Shown piece after piece: positions 31,361-43,539 of a stretch of 64,000 nt of DNA. Each line of letters begins with the position of its first letter. Positions within the stretch are counted from its first letter, which is position 1. Source of the stretch: Prorocentrum cordatum (Eukaryota; Sar; Dinophyceae; Prorocentrales; Prorocentraceae); NCBI GenBank assembly GCA_963575745.1, contig CAUYUJ010005725.1, forward strand, positions 274,569 to 338,568, written 5' to 3'. The notes beneath the pieces are model-generated. The model had not been told where the DNA came from. It was given only the letters and a program-made list of their open reading frames with translations, and ran no database searches. The translations under genes and the position numbers were made by a program.

Positions 31361-34300
31361 TTGGACGTTTTCCATGCAGCGCAAACACACCAGGTGACCC
31401 ACGAAGGGGTGGGTCACCAGAACACTGGTTGAGAGAAACAAATTGCTTCACCTGCATCCTGGGCCTCGTCATGAGGCGACGCACTGCCACTCAATATGTT
31501 TGCCATGCGGCGCAAGCACACCAGGTGACCCACGAAAGGGGTGGGTCACCAGACAACTGGTTGAGAAAAACCAATGGTCTCACTTGCATTCTGGGCCTCA
31601 ACATGAGGCGAAACATTGCCACTCAATACGTTTGCCGTACGGCGCAAGCACACCTGGTGACCCACGAAGGGGTGGGTCGCCAGAAAACTGGTTAAGAAAA
31701 ACAAATTGTTTCACCTGCATTCTGGGCCTCAACATGAGGCGATGCACTGCCACTCAATGCGTTTTCGATACGGCGCAAGCACACCAGGTGACCCACGAAG
31801 GGGTGGGTCACCAGGAAACTGATTGAGAAAACCAATTGTTTCACTTGCATTCTGGGCCTCAACATGAGGCGATGCATTGCCACTTTCTACGTTTTCCATA
31901 CGGCGCAAGCACACCAGGTGACCCACGAAGGACCCACCAGAAAACTGATTGAGACAACCAATTGTTTCATTTGCATTCTGGGCCTCAACCTGAGGCGATG
32001 CATTGCCACTCAATGCGTTTTCGATCCGGCGCAAGCACACCAGGTGACCCACGAAAGGGGTGGGTCACCAGAAAAATGGTTGAGAAAAACCCATTCTTCC
32101 ACTTGCGTCCTGGGCATTGCCACTGAATGCGTTTTCCATACGACACAAGCACACCAGATGACCCACGAAGGGGTGGGTCACCAGACAACTGGTTGAGAGA
32201 AACAATTTGTTTCACTTGCATTCTGGGCCTCAACATGAGGCGATGCACTGCCACTCAATACGTTTTCCATACGGCGCAAGCAAACCGGGTGACCCACCAA
32301 GGGGTGGGCCACCAGACAACTGGCTGAGAGAAACAATTTGTTTCACTTGCATTCTGGGCCTCAACATGAGGCGACGCATTGCCACTCAATACGTTTTCCA
32401 TACGACGCAAGCACACCAGATGACCCACGAAGGGGTGGGTCACCAGACAACTGGTTGAGAAAAACAATTTGTTTCACTTGCATTCTGGGCCTCAACATGA
32501 GGCGACGACCTGCCACTCAATAGGTTTTCCATACGGCGCAAGCAAACCAGGTGACCCACCAAGGGGTGGGCCACCAGACAACTGGCTGAGAAAAACAATT
32601 TGTTTAACTTGCATTCTGGGCCTCAACATGAGGCGACGCATTGCCACTCAATACGTTTTCCATACGGCGCAAGCACACCAGGGGACCCACGAAGGGGTGG
32701 GTCACCAGAGAACTGGTTGGGAAAAACAAATTGTTTCACCTGCATCCTGGGCCTCGTCATGAGGCGACGCACTGCCACTCTGTATGTTTGCCATAGGGCG
32801 CAAGCACACCAGGTGACCCACGAAGGGTGGGTCACAAGACAGCTGGTTGAGAAGAAGCAGCTGTTTCACTTGCATTCTGGGCTTCAACACGAGGCGAGGC
32901 ATTGCCACTCAATACGTTTACCATACGGCGCAAGCCCACCGGGTGACCCACGGAGGGGTGGGTCACTAGAAAATTGGTCGAGAAAAACCAATGGTCTCAA
33001 TTGCATTCTGGGCCTCAACATGAGGCGAAACATTGCCACTCAATACGTTTTCGCTACGGCGCAAGCACACCAGGTGACCCACGGAGGGGTGGGTCACCAG
33101 ACAAGTGGTTGAGAGAAACAATTCGTTTCACTTGCATTCTGGGCCTCAACATGAGGCGAGGCACTGCCACTCAATACGTTTTCCATGCGGCGCAAGCACA
33201 CCAGGTGACCCACGAAGGGGTGGGTCACCAGAAAACTGGTTGAGAAAAACACATTGTTTCACTTGCGTTCTGGGCCTCAACATGAGGCGACGCACTGCCA
33301 CTCAATACGTTTCCCATACGGCGTAAGCACACCGGGTGACCCACGAAGGGGTGGGTCACCAGTTGAGAAAAATCCACTTGCATTCTGGGCCTCAACATGA
33401 GGCGAGGCATTGCCACTCAATGCGTTTTCCTTGCAGCGCAAACACACCAGGTGACCCACGAAGAGGTGGGTCACCAGAGAACTGGTTGAGAAAAACAAAA
33501 GGTTCCAATTGCATTTTGGGCCTCAACATGACGCGACGCATTGCCACTCAAGATGTTTGCCATACGGCGCAAGCACACCGGGTGACCCACGAAGGGGTGG
33601 GTCACAAGACAACTGGTTGAGAATAACCAATTGCTTCACTTGCATTCTGGGCCTCAACATGAGGCGACGCATTGCCACTCAATACGTTTTCCATACGGCG
33701 CAAGCACACTAGGGGGCCCACGAAGAGGTGGGTCACCAGAAAACTGGTTGAGAAAAACAAATTGTTTCACCTGCATCTTGGGCCTCGTCATGAGGCGATG
33801 CGCTGCCACTCAAGATGTTTCCCATACGGCGCAAGCACACCAGGTGACCCACGAAGGGGTGGGTCACCAGAAAACTGGTTGAGAAAAACCAATTGGTTCA
33901 TTTGCATTCTGGGCCTCAACATGAGACGAAGCACTGCCACTCAATTCGTTTTCCATGCGGCGCAAGCACACCAGGTGACCCACGAAGGGGTGGGTCACCA
34001 GAAAACTGGCTGAGACAAACAAATTGTTTCTCTTGCATTCTGGGCCTCAACATGAGGCGAGGCACTGCCATTCAATGCGTTTTCGATACGGCGCAAGCGC
34101 ACCAGGTGACCCACGAAGGGGTGGGTCACCAGAAAACTGGTTGAGAAAAACCCATCGTTTCACTTGCATTCTGGGCCTCAACATGAGGCGACGCATTGCC
34201 ACTCAGTGCGTTTTCCATACGGCGCAAGCACACAAGGTGACCCACGAAGGGGTGGGTCACCAAAAAACTGGTTGAGAAAAACCACATATTTCACTTGCAG

Positions 34301-36668
34301 TCCGGGCCTCAGCATGCGGCGCAAGCACACCAAGTGACCCACGAAGGGGTGGGTCACCAGAAAACTGGTTGAGAAAAACCAATTGTTTCACTTGCATTCT
34401 GAGCCTCAACATGAGACGAAACACTGCCACTCAATACGTTTTCCATGCGGCGCAAGCACACCAGGTGACCCACGAAGGGGTGGGTCACCAGAAAACTGGT
34501 TGAGAAAAAACAACTGTTTCATTTGCATTCTGGGCCTCAACATGAGACGAAGCACTGCCACTCAATACGTTTGCCATACGGCGCAAGCACACCAGGTGAC
34601 CCACGAAGGGGTGGGTCACCAGCAACTGGTTGAGAAAAACCAACTGTTTCACTTGCATACTGGGCATGAACATGAGGCGACGCACTGCCACCTAATACGT
34701 TTTCCATACGTTCCATACGGCGCAAGCACACCAGGTGACCCACGAAGGGGTGGGTCACCAGAAAACTGGTTGAGAAAAACAAATTGTTTCACTTGCATTC
34801 TGGGCCGTAGCATGAGGCGACGCATTGCCCTTCAATGCGTTTTCCATGCAGCGCAAACACACCAGGCGACCCACGGAGAGGTGGGTCACCAGAGAACTGG
34901 TTGAGAACAAACAATTGTTTCACTTGCATTCTGGGCCTCGTCATGAGGCGACGCACTGCCACTCAATACGTTTTCCATGCGGCGCAAGCACACCAGGTGA
35001 CCCACGAAGGGGTGGGTCACCAGAAATTGGTTGAGAAAAACCAACTGTTTCATTTGCATTCTGGGCCTCAACATGAGACGAAGCACTGCCACTCAATACG
35101 TTTGCCATACGGCGCAAGCACACCAGGTGACCCACGAAGGGGTGGGTCACCAGCAACTGGTTGAGAAAAAACAACTGTTTCACTTGCATACTGGGCATGA
35201 ACATGAGGCGACGCACTGCCACCTAATACGTTTTCCATACGTTCCATACGGCGCAAGCACACCAGGTGACCCACGAAGGGGTGGGTTACCAGAAAACTGG
35301 TTGAGAAAAACAAATTGTTTCACTTGCAGTCTGGGCCGTAGCATGAGGCGACGCATTGCCATTCAATGCGTTTTCCATGCAGCGCAAACACACCAGGTGA
35401 CCCACGGAGAGGTGGGTCACCAGAGAACTGGTTGAGAACAAACAATTGTTTCACTTGCATTCTGGGCCTCGTCATGAGGCGACGCACTGCCACTCAATAC
35501 GTTTTCCATGCGGCGCAAGCGCACCAGGTGACCCACGAAGGGGTGGGTCACCAGAAAACTGGTTGAGAAAAACAAATTGTTTGACCTGCATCCTGGGCGT
35601 CGTCATGTGGCGACGCACTGCCACTCAATACGTTTTCCATGCGGCGCATGCACACCAGGTGACCCACGAAGGGGTGGGTCACCAGAAAACTGGTTGAGAA
35701 AAACAAATTGTTTCACTTGCATTTTGGGCCTCGTCATGAGGCGATGCGCTGCCATTCAATACGTCAGGTGACCCACGAAGGGGTGGGTCACCAGAAAACT
35801 GGTTGAGAAAAACCAACCGTTTCACTTGCATTCTGGGCCGCAACATGAGGCGATGCATTGCCACTCGATGCGTTTTCACTACGGCGAAACACACACCAGG
35901 TGACCCACGAAGGGGTGGGTCACCAGAAAACTGGTTAAGAAAAACCAATTGTTTCACTTGCATTCTGGGCCTCAACATGAGGCGACGCATTGCCACTCAA
36001 TATTTTTGCCATACGGCGCAAGCGCACCAGGTGAACCACGAAGGGGTGGGTCACCAGAAAACTGGTTTGGAAAAACCAATTGCTTCACTTGCATTCTGGG
36101 CCTCAACATGAGGCGATGCATTGCCACTCAATGCGTTTTCCATGCGGCGCAAGCACACCAGGTGACCCACGAAGGGGTGGGTCACCAGAAACCTTGTTGA
36201 GAAAAACAAATTGTTTCACCTGCGTCCTGGGCCTCGTCATGTGGCGATGCACTGCCACTCAATATATTTGTCATACGGCGCAAGCACACCAGGTGACCCA
36301 CGAAGGGGTGTGTCACCAGAAAACTGGTTGAGAAAAAACAGTTGTTTCACTTGCACTCTGGGCCTCAACATGAGGCGACGCATTGCCTCTCAATACGTTT
36401 GCCAAACGGCGCAAGCACACCTGGTGACCCACGAAGGGGTGGGTCATCAGAAAACTGGTTGAAAGAAACCCATTGTTTCACTTGCATTTTGGGCCTCAAC
36501 ATGAGGCGGCGCACTGCCACTCAATGCGTTTTCGATACGGCGCAAGCACACCAGGTGACCCACGAAGGGGGGGTCACCAGAAAACTGGTTGAGAAAAAAC
36601 AACTGTTTCACTTGCATTCTGGGCCTCAACATGAGGCGATACATTGCCACTCAATACGTTTTCCATAC
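31361..36668 (+). repeat. 131-bp satellite array, about 41 units, two hairpins per unit
   Basis: The period is about 131 bp, counted by recurrence of GTGGGTCACC. Each unit contains the 10-bp inverted repeat GGTGACCCAC...GTGGGTCACC around a 6-base loop, and a second, GCCTCA-ACA-TGAGGC. Other constant parts are AACTGGTTGAGAAAAACAAA, TTGTTTCACTTGCATTCTGG and ACTCAATACGTTTTCCATAC. Some units are shortened (for example near 31925, 33355 and 34300). Because 131 is not a multiple of 3, overlapping 83-residue frames recur every unit; these are not credible genes. A 531-bp higher-order repeat is nested at 34370-35440. Confidence 0.97.
34370..35440 (+). repeat. 531-bp higher-order duplication within the satellite
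   Basis: The unit variant ACCTAATACG followed by a doubled TTCCATACG occurs at 34690 and 35221, and TTGAGAACAAACAATTGTTT at 34901 and 35432. Both spacings are exactly 531 bp (four units), which shows recent block amplification. Confidence 0.85.
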
Positions 36669-36880
36669 GGCGCCCTCCGAAGAATCCAAGATGACTGCCA
36701 CCGAAACATGTACGGACATGCGGCGCCGAACGGTGCCGGGCCATGTCCGAGACATGGCCCGGCACCCTCCGAGGAATCCAAGGTGGCAGTCATCTGGATT
36801 CCAGATACCAGATGGTGTCCAAAATGCGGCGCCGAGACATGCCCCTGGCGCCCTCCGAGGAATCCAAGATGACTGCCACC
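36669..36880 (+). repeat. Satellite flank repeats, right side (direct and inverted copies)
   Basis: Direct copies lie at 36669-36702 and 36847-36880. Between them, at about 36767-36805, GGTGGCAGTCATCTGGATTC is the inverted form of the same core. The array therefore lies between members of another repeat family. Confidence 0.85.
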
Positions 36881-36889
36881 TGGCCCAAA

Positions 36890-37085
36890 CAGGCCACCAG
36901 GGCCGCCAAGATTGCCCAAGACCGATTCAAGACGGCCCAAGACGCAAGACGACCTAAGATGGCCTCGAGACGGCCCAAGCGGCTTCCCAAAACGGCCCGA
37001 CACGACTCCAAGAGGGCGTCCAGGGAGGAATCCTCCAGGACGGGGCTCCAGAAACCAGCAGAATCCATCAGAATCCGTCAGGGCC
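36890..37085 (+). repeat. CCCAAGA/GACGGCCC minisatellite
   Basis: Units such as GCCCAAGACCGATTCAAGAC; same style as 19080-19430. 37090-37840 has no supported gene. Confidence 0.6.
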
Positions 37086-37844
37086 CCTAAGATTCCTGGG
37101 GGGTCCTGGGCAAATCCAGGGGGTATGCTTCCAATTTGGGGGTGCTGCCGCAATTTTAAATTATTATTATTCTGGGCGCCTGCGGCGGAGTTTGGAGGGA
37201 TGGAGGGTCGGATTTTAATTTGAAAAAGATTCCCAATAATATTTGCGAAACAAATTCGCAAGGACCCTGGTACATGTACGCGAGCGCCCCGTCATAGGAA
37301 GGTCCAAGAGACGCCTCGCATCCCAAACAAAACGGCCATCGTGCGCAGGGCAACCGGGATCGCATCGGCGCGCAGGACGCCTGCACAGGGACGGTCAGCG
37401 GAGAAGGCCACCACACGACCAGCGGGACCGCACCGATCCGACCAGCTTTGGGAGACCCTGGGCGCAGTAGGCACCAACAACAAAAGGAGGCTGGCCTGCC
37501 GGCAGGTGCCGTACGACAACTGCTTCTGCCACGATGCCCTGCGGACCAAACGGAACCTTGGAACTCCTGGAGAAATCCACGGGTCGACGGCAAAACTATT
37601 TGTTCGTCGTTCGCATAGACATTATTTTGATGCAACGTAACATATGCCGTGCACTGTAAGAGGCGTTGGCCTCTTTCGAAGGTTACTGCTTCTATCAGCC
37701 TCAGCCGTTGCTATGACGGAAGGGGTCGGGGCGACCAAGCGGGGTCGGCCAACAGGGGGGGTCGCAAATCACTGCCCGAGGAACGTGCGCGGCCAAGGGG
37801 GGGGCCTGAGCCACGTCCCCCACACCCCCCATCATCGCCCCCCT

Positions 37845-38037
37845 CTTTTGGCGGCGATTGGGGGGGGGACATGAAAAAGAGAAGGCCTTCTCAGAAGGCG
37901 GAAGGACTTCCCAGAAACCCTCGCGCCTTCTGACAAGTTTTCTGTGTCCTCGGGGAAGGCCAAGAAAACTTCTCAGAAAGGCTGGGGGACTTCCGAGCCT
38001 GCCGAGAAGGCCCGCCCAATCTCAATCCCCCCAAAAG
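37845..38037. mobile_element. Introner-like element, family 1 (copy c)
   Basis: The ends CTTTTGG and CCAAAAG are inverted. The interior has GAGAAGGCCTTCTCAGAAGG and AACTTCTCAGAAAGGC, shared with copies a, b and d. It is flanked by 14-bp direct repeats ATCATCGCCCCCCT (37831-37844) and ATCATCGACCCCCT (38038-38051), 13 of 14 identical, consistent with a target-site duplication. Not visibly inside a gene. Confidence 0.75.
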
Positions 38038-38049
38038 ATCATCGACCCC

Positions 38050-38180
38050 CTCGGCCTCACGGATACGGGGCGCATTTTCGCGGATGCCCCACGCGGAAAG
38101 TAAACGTGCGACCGCGCGTATCGAGGGATCGCGCCCCAGAATCCAAACTGCGAGGGCGTGGATACGGATGCGCTCGCCGC
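38050..38180 (-). repeat. Dispersed repeat E, copy 2 (inverted)
   Basis: Minus-strand GGATTCTGGGGCGCGATCCC and flanking blocks match 15690-15805. Confidence 0.7.
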
Positions 38181-38255
38181 TCGAGATCCTGGCCGATCCC
38201 GAAGGAGGGCCCGAAGGAAATGGGCCCTGGACCCCCAGGCTGTCCCTACGACCTG

Positions 38256-38625
38256 GCGATGATGATAATGATGATGATGACGATGAAGATGCTGATGATG
38301 ATGATGATGATGATGACGATCGTGGTGGTGATGATGATGCGTCTGATGCTCGTAGTGGAAATGATAGTGATAGAGGTTATGTTGATGACAACGATCATGC
38401 TGATTGTGATGGTGCTGATGGCTATGATGATGCAAATGGCGATGATGATGGTAATTGTGATGATGGTGGCAGTAATGATCATGGTGCTGACGATGATGAA
38501 GAAACTGTCGAGGATGATAGTACTGATTATGCGGATGCTTATGATGATGGTGGTGATGACGCGAATGATGCCGCCATCGTGATGATGAGGATGAGGATGA
38601 TGATGATGCTGTGCTTGACAGAATC
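38256..38625 (+). repeat. (GAT)n degenerate microsatellite
   Basis: GATGATGAT with many substitutions; Met/Asp/His open frames are artefacts. 38626-39180 is without a supported gene, though CGTCAGCTTAGC near 39031 repeats the retrogene's stop region at 39182. Confidence 0.9.
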
Positions 38626-39188
38626 GGGGCTCTAGGGGAGGGGTAGCTTGGGGTTAGCACGAGAGCCCTCTGCCCGCTACGAGAGCGGAAGTGCACCGCT
38701 GAACGCTACGCACACCGTGCAGGGGCAAGACCGTCACCCAGCACATGCGCGATCTGCGGGGCCCGCCGCCGCAGACCCTGAGGCCACAAAAGACCTTAAA
38801 CCGCCGAGGGCGAGCAGAGAGGGACGGAGGACGGCGGGGCAGCCCACGCGGGGCAGGAAGGGAAACAGCGGCTCTTTATGACGCAAACCTCACTCGAAAC
38901 TCGGCGGGACGACGTAAGTCGGGTTCAATCGAGCTGGATGGCCGATGCGCTGTGGTCCCAAAGAGACTCCAGATTACCAAAACCTGTAACTCAAGTATTG
39001 AACGTCGCCGCCGAATAGCGTATCACCACGAACGTCAGCTTAGCTGAAATTCGTCCATGAACTCAGGTATTACCGCCGGTGCGCAGCACCAGATATGCCC
39101 CCCCCCAGCCCCCCAAAGGCGCAAGGCACGAAGCCCAGAGCATTATCCCTATGGGATCGATGGGGGGTGGGCGAGCGCAGACGTCAGC

Positions 39189-39944
39189 TTAGCCGAGGTT
39201 CGCTTCCATCCACTCCGCCCACTCCTGCAGCTCCTCCCCAATGTAGCCCGCCGGGGCCGATCCGCGAAGATGACGGCCTCCGCGTCGGCGCAGCCCGCCG
39301 AGCAGGCAGAGCCACCTGTCCCCCAGCGTCTGCACGTCCACCACGATCTTTATCTGGTCCCCCCGTGCCGTCTTCTGGAGGCGGCATGCGCGCGCGAGCT
39401 GCGCCGCGTCCTCGGCCTTCTCGCAGCAGTTGGTGTCCTGGGCCAGCTGCTGGATCTCCTTCGCGCCGTCGCCGCTGCAAGCCTCGACGGCGGCTGCCGT
39501 CTTGACCAGCGCCGCGAACGGCATCGCGCGAGGCGGGCCGAGAGGCCCCAGGCTGGGGTTGTTGTCCTTCTCTTTCCGGTACTCGTCCACGCGCTGCGCG
39601 ATTTGCTCCTGCTCCTCCTGGAGTGCCTGGGCCAGCTTGCGATTCTTCGGGAAGATGAACGAGTCCAGCATGATGCCTTCCATCCGCCATACCTTCTACG
39701 CGTTGCCCAGCGTCTGTCTGAGGATCAGCAGCAGGAGCTCCCTCAAGCCTTCGTCCTTGACCTGGATCACCTTCGGCGTCTCCTGCTCGCCCTTGTTGCG
39801 TCCCCTCCCTCCGCGTCGTGTCGTGCGAGGTGCCGCAGCTGCCGTTCCTGGAGGGGCTCCCCTCTTGTCGCCGACGTTGCCCGCGGCGGCCCCACCATCC
39901 CCAGACGCGCGCGAGGGCCCCTGCGGGCGCCGCGACGCCCTCAT
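39189..39944 (-). pseudogene. Dinoflagellate-specific protein family, intronless copy with one internal stop
   Basis: From the ATG at 39944 (MRASRRPQGPSRASGDGG) one frame runs to the stop at 39189, interrupted only by a TAG at 39698-39696 (GNA*KVW). Conserved-looking blocks are KVIQVKDEGLRELLLLILRQ, MLDSFIFPKNRKLAQALQEE, NPSLGPLGPPRAMPFAALV and ELQEWAEWMEANLG. This layout (helical LRQTL, then LGPP, then a C-terminal EEL.EW) matches an expanded family of uncharacterised dinoflagellate proteins as I remember it. CAG to TAG is one change. The absence of introns and the spliced-leader-like sequence 5' suggest a retrocopy. Function unknown. Confidence 0.6.
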
Positions 39945-40440
39945 GGTTGACCGCCGCCGATGAGAATACCTCCGCTTGTGGTCTTGGTGGGGCACGTGCA
40001 GATGTCGCTCGAGCTGGAGTGGCAGGCGGCCTCGCGCCCAACTTAGGTCGGGCTGAAACTCGTCGAAGTCCCCTGACGATCCACGGTCGCGCCGAGAAAA
40101 GCACGGAGAGCCTCAAGAGAGCCAAATTTTAACGGAGGCGAGGACGGCAATGATGGCTTCGCTGTAGGGTTTGTTCGGCTCGGGGTCGTTTTGCTTCGCA
40201 TTCGGATACGTGTGAGACCTGGTGTTGGTCTTGCTGCTCGCTGGGGTCGCTGTCCATATGCTGCTTGCTTCTGTGTAGTGCTTGCTGCTGTAGGCGTAGC
40301 TGGTGATGCTGATGGTGTCGGGGCAGATGTCGCTTGTGATGGTGATGACGGTGATGCTAAGATGCTTGCTGCTGCTGGTGAGCGTTGCGTAGCTGATCTG
40401 CTTGCTGTAGGCTGGCTACGTCGCGTCTGTCAAACAGCTT

Positions 40441-40842
40441 CTAGAGCCCCATCCCCAAGAGCCCCCGGGGCGGGGGGGGGAGTGAGGACGGCACTTCTTT
40501 GCAGATCGGGCACCTAAGGCAGTCGGGAGGCCTGTGTTTCCACAGCTGCGCCGTGTTCTGGCGCGCACAGCGCCGCGCGTGCCAACCGCGCACAACATGG
40601 CGCGAGCAGCAATCACGACTGCGAAAGAGTGTCTGGCAGATCAAGCACTTGTCGTCCACAACCAGGGGACTGAGTACACTGCGCACCTGGTGGCTAAGCT
40701 CCTTGATGCGGGTCTGGTGAGCACGCGGCGCAGCGTGAGAGGTAAAAGTACAACCACATTTCGATCCGTCCTTCAGCTCTATCTCGCACGCATGGAGCAC
40801 GTCGCCGCCAATCCCAGCGACCTCACCCTCCAGCGGCATCAT
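40441..40842 (-). pseudogene. LINE-3 C-terminal Cys/His region
   Basis: Contains KCGCTFTSHAAPRAHQTRIK, DKCLICQTLFRSRDCCSRHV with VRGWH, and CLRCPICKEVPSS: repeated C-x2-C...H-x-H arrangements like C2H2 fingers at the C-terminus of dinoflagellate LINE proteins. Stop TAG at 40443-40441. 40140-40440 is a GCT/GGT-rich spacer. Confidence 0.6.
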
Positions 40843-40979
40843 GTCCTCAAGCGCCGCGCCGCGTGGGTGCCACTATTGAGAGAAGAACTCAGTTCGTAGC
40901 GTGCGCGGGCCAATGGCGGTGTGCACGTCGAGAGTCCCCTCGTCCTCCAGCAGTCGCCCCATGCTTCTAGGATGCCGCG

Positions 40980-42660
40980 TGCTATAGCTCTGTCGCCAAG
41001 TCGATCGTGGGAAGAATCTCGATATCTGCGCGCAGCTGCTTGGCCCAAGGGTGAATGGGCGCACACGCGTTGATCGCGTCGTCGCCGTCGAGGGTCGGGG
41101 CCTTCGCTCCAGCTGCGCCTTCGAGCGCCAAGTTGCCAAAGAAGCCCGCCAGGAAGTGAATGTGCCGAGGGGTATCCGCGAGCATGTCGCGCCACCAGCA
41201 GAGCCGACGCACTGCAAGCTCAAGCGCGACGCATGGCAACTTCCAATGTCGCCATGCAGTGAGAGAGGGCCATGGGCGATTCATGCCCTGTACTTCTGAC
41301 TGCGCACGGCCCTGGAGCATGGGGCGCCGCTTACCCATCAAACTCGAGTCAAATGCTTGAATGTCTGCCTTGGTGTACAAGTCGCTCTCGCCGCCAGAAG
41401 TAGCCGCGCTGTGAACATGCCCGCCGAAGGGCAAGCGCTTGGGTTTCCAACCCGCGTCAGATTGCCCACGACCACTCAACTGATTCCAAGCGCGACTGAT
41501 GGCGCGTAGTCGCTCTCCACGTTCAGCAACGTTGCTGCCAAATGCTGAGAACGCGCCGCCGATGTGCATGGTCCTTGGCCAGCGCGCGAGGTGGCACCTC
41601 GGCGCGAAGCAGCGACAACACTCTCGGCCTACGCGCGATTATGATTCTTCATGTAGTTAGCCACGGGTGTCCAAGCATTCGGCGTCGAGGTTGCTTGCGT
41701 CGCGGATCTCGTCGGCTATAGCCTCAGGAGGTAGGGCCAGCAGTTTCAATGGATCGTCGATGAAGAGGCCCACCCCAGCGTTGATGGTGTCGCGGAAGAG
41801 CTCGGACGATGCCAATGAGTACATCGAGACGCCGCTGGCAGCGGAGATATGCCCCGAGATGCCGTCGTCATAATTGCCCGTGAGAAATTCTGGTTCGTTA
41901 CTGTCGCCCATGAGGCCGCCATTGCCAGCCTTGAGGTAGATCCAATCCTGCGGGGAGCTGATGCGCATGGTGGCGTGGAACCGGCGCTGCGCGGTAAAGT
42001 CTATTAAAGTCTATGTTGCCCTGAATGCGCTCCTCCATGTCTTCGGGTTCGCCCTTATCTACGTATGTCTGCAGGGTTCGATTGCCAGCCACAAGCATCA
42101 GATCGTCGAACTTTCCGCCCTGGAACGCAGCGCGATGGTCATATTGTTTAGCAAGCAGAGTCCATTTACAAGCTCGCACACGATGGGCCACGATGCGTGG
42201 GAGGCACATCATTCCTTCCCTTTGTCTTTTACTGATGCCGCCATACGCTCGCTCAGGAGCCTCGCACTTACCGCCCTCGAAGTTACTGATTCGCCTGAAT
42301 GCGCCACCAAGGACAGAAGCAGCGTAGCAGCCGAAGTCTAGGAGGGCCAGGGATAGCTTTCTTCCTATCCAGCGCGAAGGTCTGGCTCATGTTGGCCTGG
42401 CTGGGAACAAGGTGAGTAGCTCGAGAGCGCGCGTGAATATATGTGAGAATCTGCGGGGCCTGCGTATGCTCGTCCAGGGGCAACTTCCTCCTCGTCGGGT
42501 CGGGCGGGCTCTCGAAGTCCATAGGGTCGAATGCCGCAAAGAGACCCAGCCGCGCGGTCTGTGTCCCTGTTTCCCTGAGGATACATGGGTTTGCCATGGT
42601 CAAGAAAAGGTCGGTGGGTGAGCTCCAGCACGCTGTAAACCTTCTCCGCTTCATTTTCTA
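40980..42660 (-). pseudogene. LINE-3 reverse transcriptase and thumb
   Basis: Motif A is readable as LLAKQYDHRAAFQGGKFDD (about 42150). The pre-motif C segment reads NGGLMGDSNEPEFLTGNYDD, and the active site is VGLFIDDPLKLLALPPEA (about 41770), so an Asp pair is kept. The thumb region follows: GGAFSAFGSNVAERGERLRA, ISRAWNQLSGRGQS, FDSSLMGKRRPMLQGRAQSE and LAVRRLCWWRDMLADTPRHI. At least three frame changes occur. Confidence 0.65.
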
Positions 42661-42859
42661 CAGATGCTTGCGCGTCTCGAGGAAATCGCCCTGACCTGCC
42701 AACATATCGTTATCCCCGAGTGCGACGGAGTCGCCAAGGGGCCTTGGTGGGAGCTCGACTCGATCATGTGGGCGGGGAACCACGGCAAGCTGAGGTAACA
42801 TATGGTATTCTGGTAGCTGGCTGACTGAGAAACCTCCCTCGCGCCCAGGTAGAGCCAAA

Positions 42860-43470
42860 CACTATGTCAATTCATATCGAGACGGTTGGCACGATGGTAG
42901 AGATCTGGAGCCCCGCTTCCTGATGTCAATGCCCCGATGTGCGCGTCTCCGTGCAGCTGCAGGCATGTCAGCCAGTTGTATTTGGTGAGCGCTTTCACCT
43001 TGTCGCAGGCCGCGTCTGGGGCGTCGACTTTGAAGGCCGAGCGCTTGGCGATGGCCAATTCCTTGAGCGAGTCCAGTCTCCGCCTCAGCGCTTCTCGGTA
43101 CCACGTAGGCCGCTCGATTGCCGCCGGGAAATACTTGAGAGCGACGTGCCTATTAACCGCGACGAAAAGGTATATGTGTCTGTCTGGTTCGGGTCGGTAC
43201 GGAACTCTGTGAACTTGTCCTGATAAAGTGCGAGTGTGTTTCGTAATTCGCGAAGAAAGGGCTCGCGTCCATGCCCTTGTTGAAGGCAGACCATGCTCTT
43301 TGGGCAACTCCAGCAGCTGCGAACTGTGTGATCGTGTCGAGGGCATGGTAACAGCAATCGTGCCACAATGGGGATATGATCCAAGAAAAACTCGCTCTTT
43401 TTATATATTTTTCTCCTGCCCCACTCTCTCCGACCGCGCCGCTGACATAATGCAAACATCTAGATGATCA
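42860..43470 (-). pseudogene. LINE-3 inter-domain linker
   Basis: Readable as HGREPFLRELRNTLALYQDK, WYREALRRRLDSLKELAIAK and VKALTKYNWLTCLQLHGDAH, helical sequence between endonuclease and RT. Confidence 0.5.
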
Positions 43471-43539
43471 TGCCCGACAGCTCCGCTGACGGGAAAAACA
43501 CCTAGCTGTTTATACCTGACGAGCAAGAAGTACTCGCTC

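Noticed and set aside
31361-36668. Dozens of overlapping 60-180 residue open frames with HSGPQHEATHCHS-like repeats
   Set aside because: They recur every 131 bp in rotating frames on both strands because the unit has few stops; this is satellite DNA, not a gene family.
31361-36668. CRISPR-like repeat array
   Set aside because: The whole 131-bp unit is repeated; there are no unique spacers and no cas genes, and the genome is eukaryotic.
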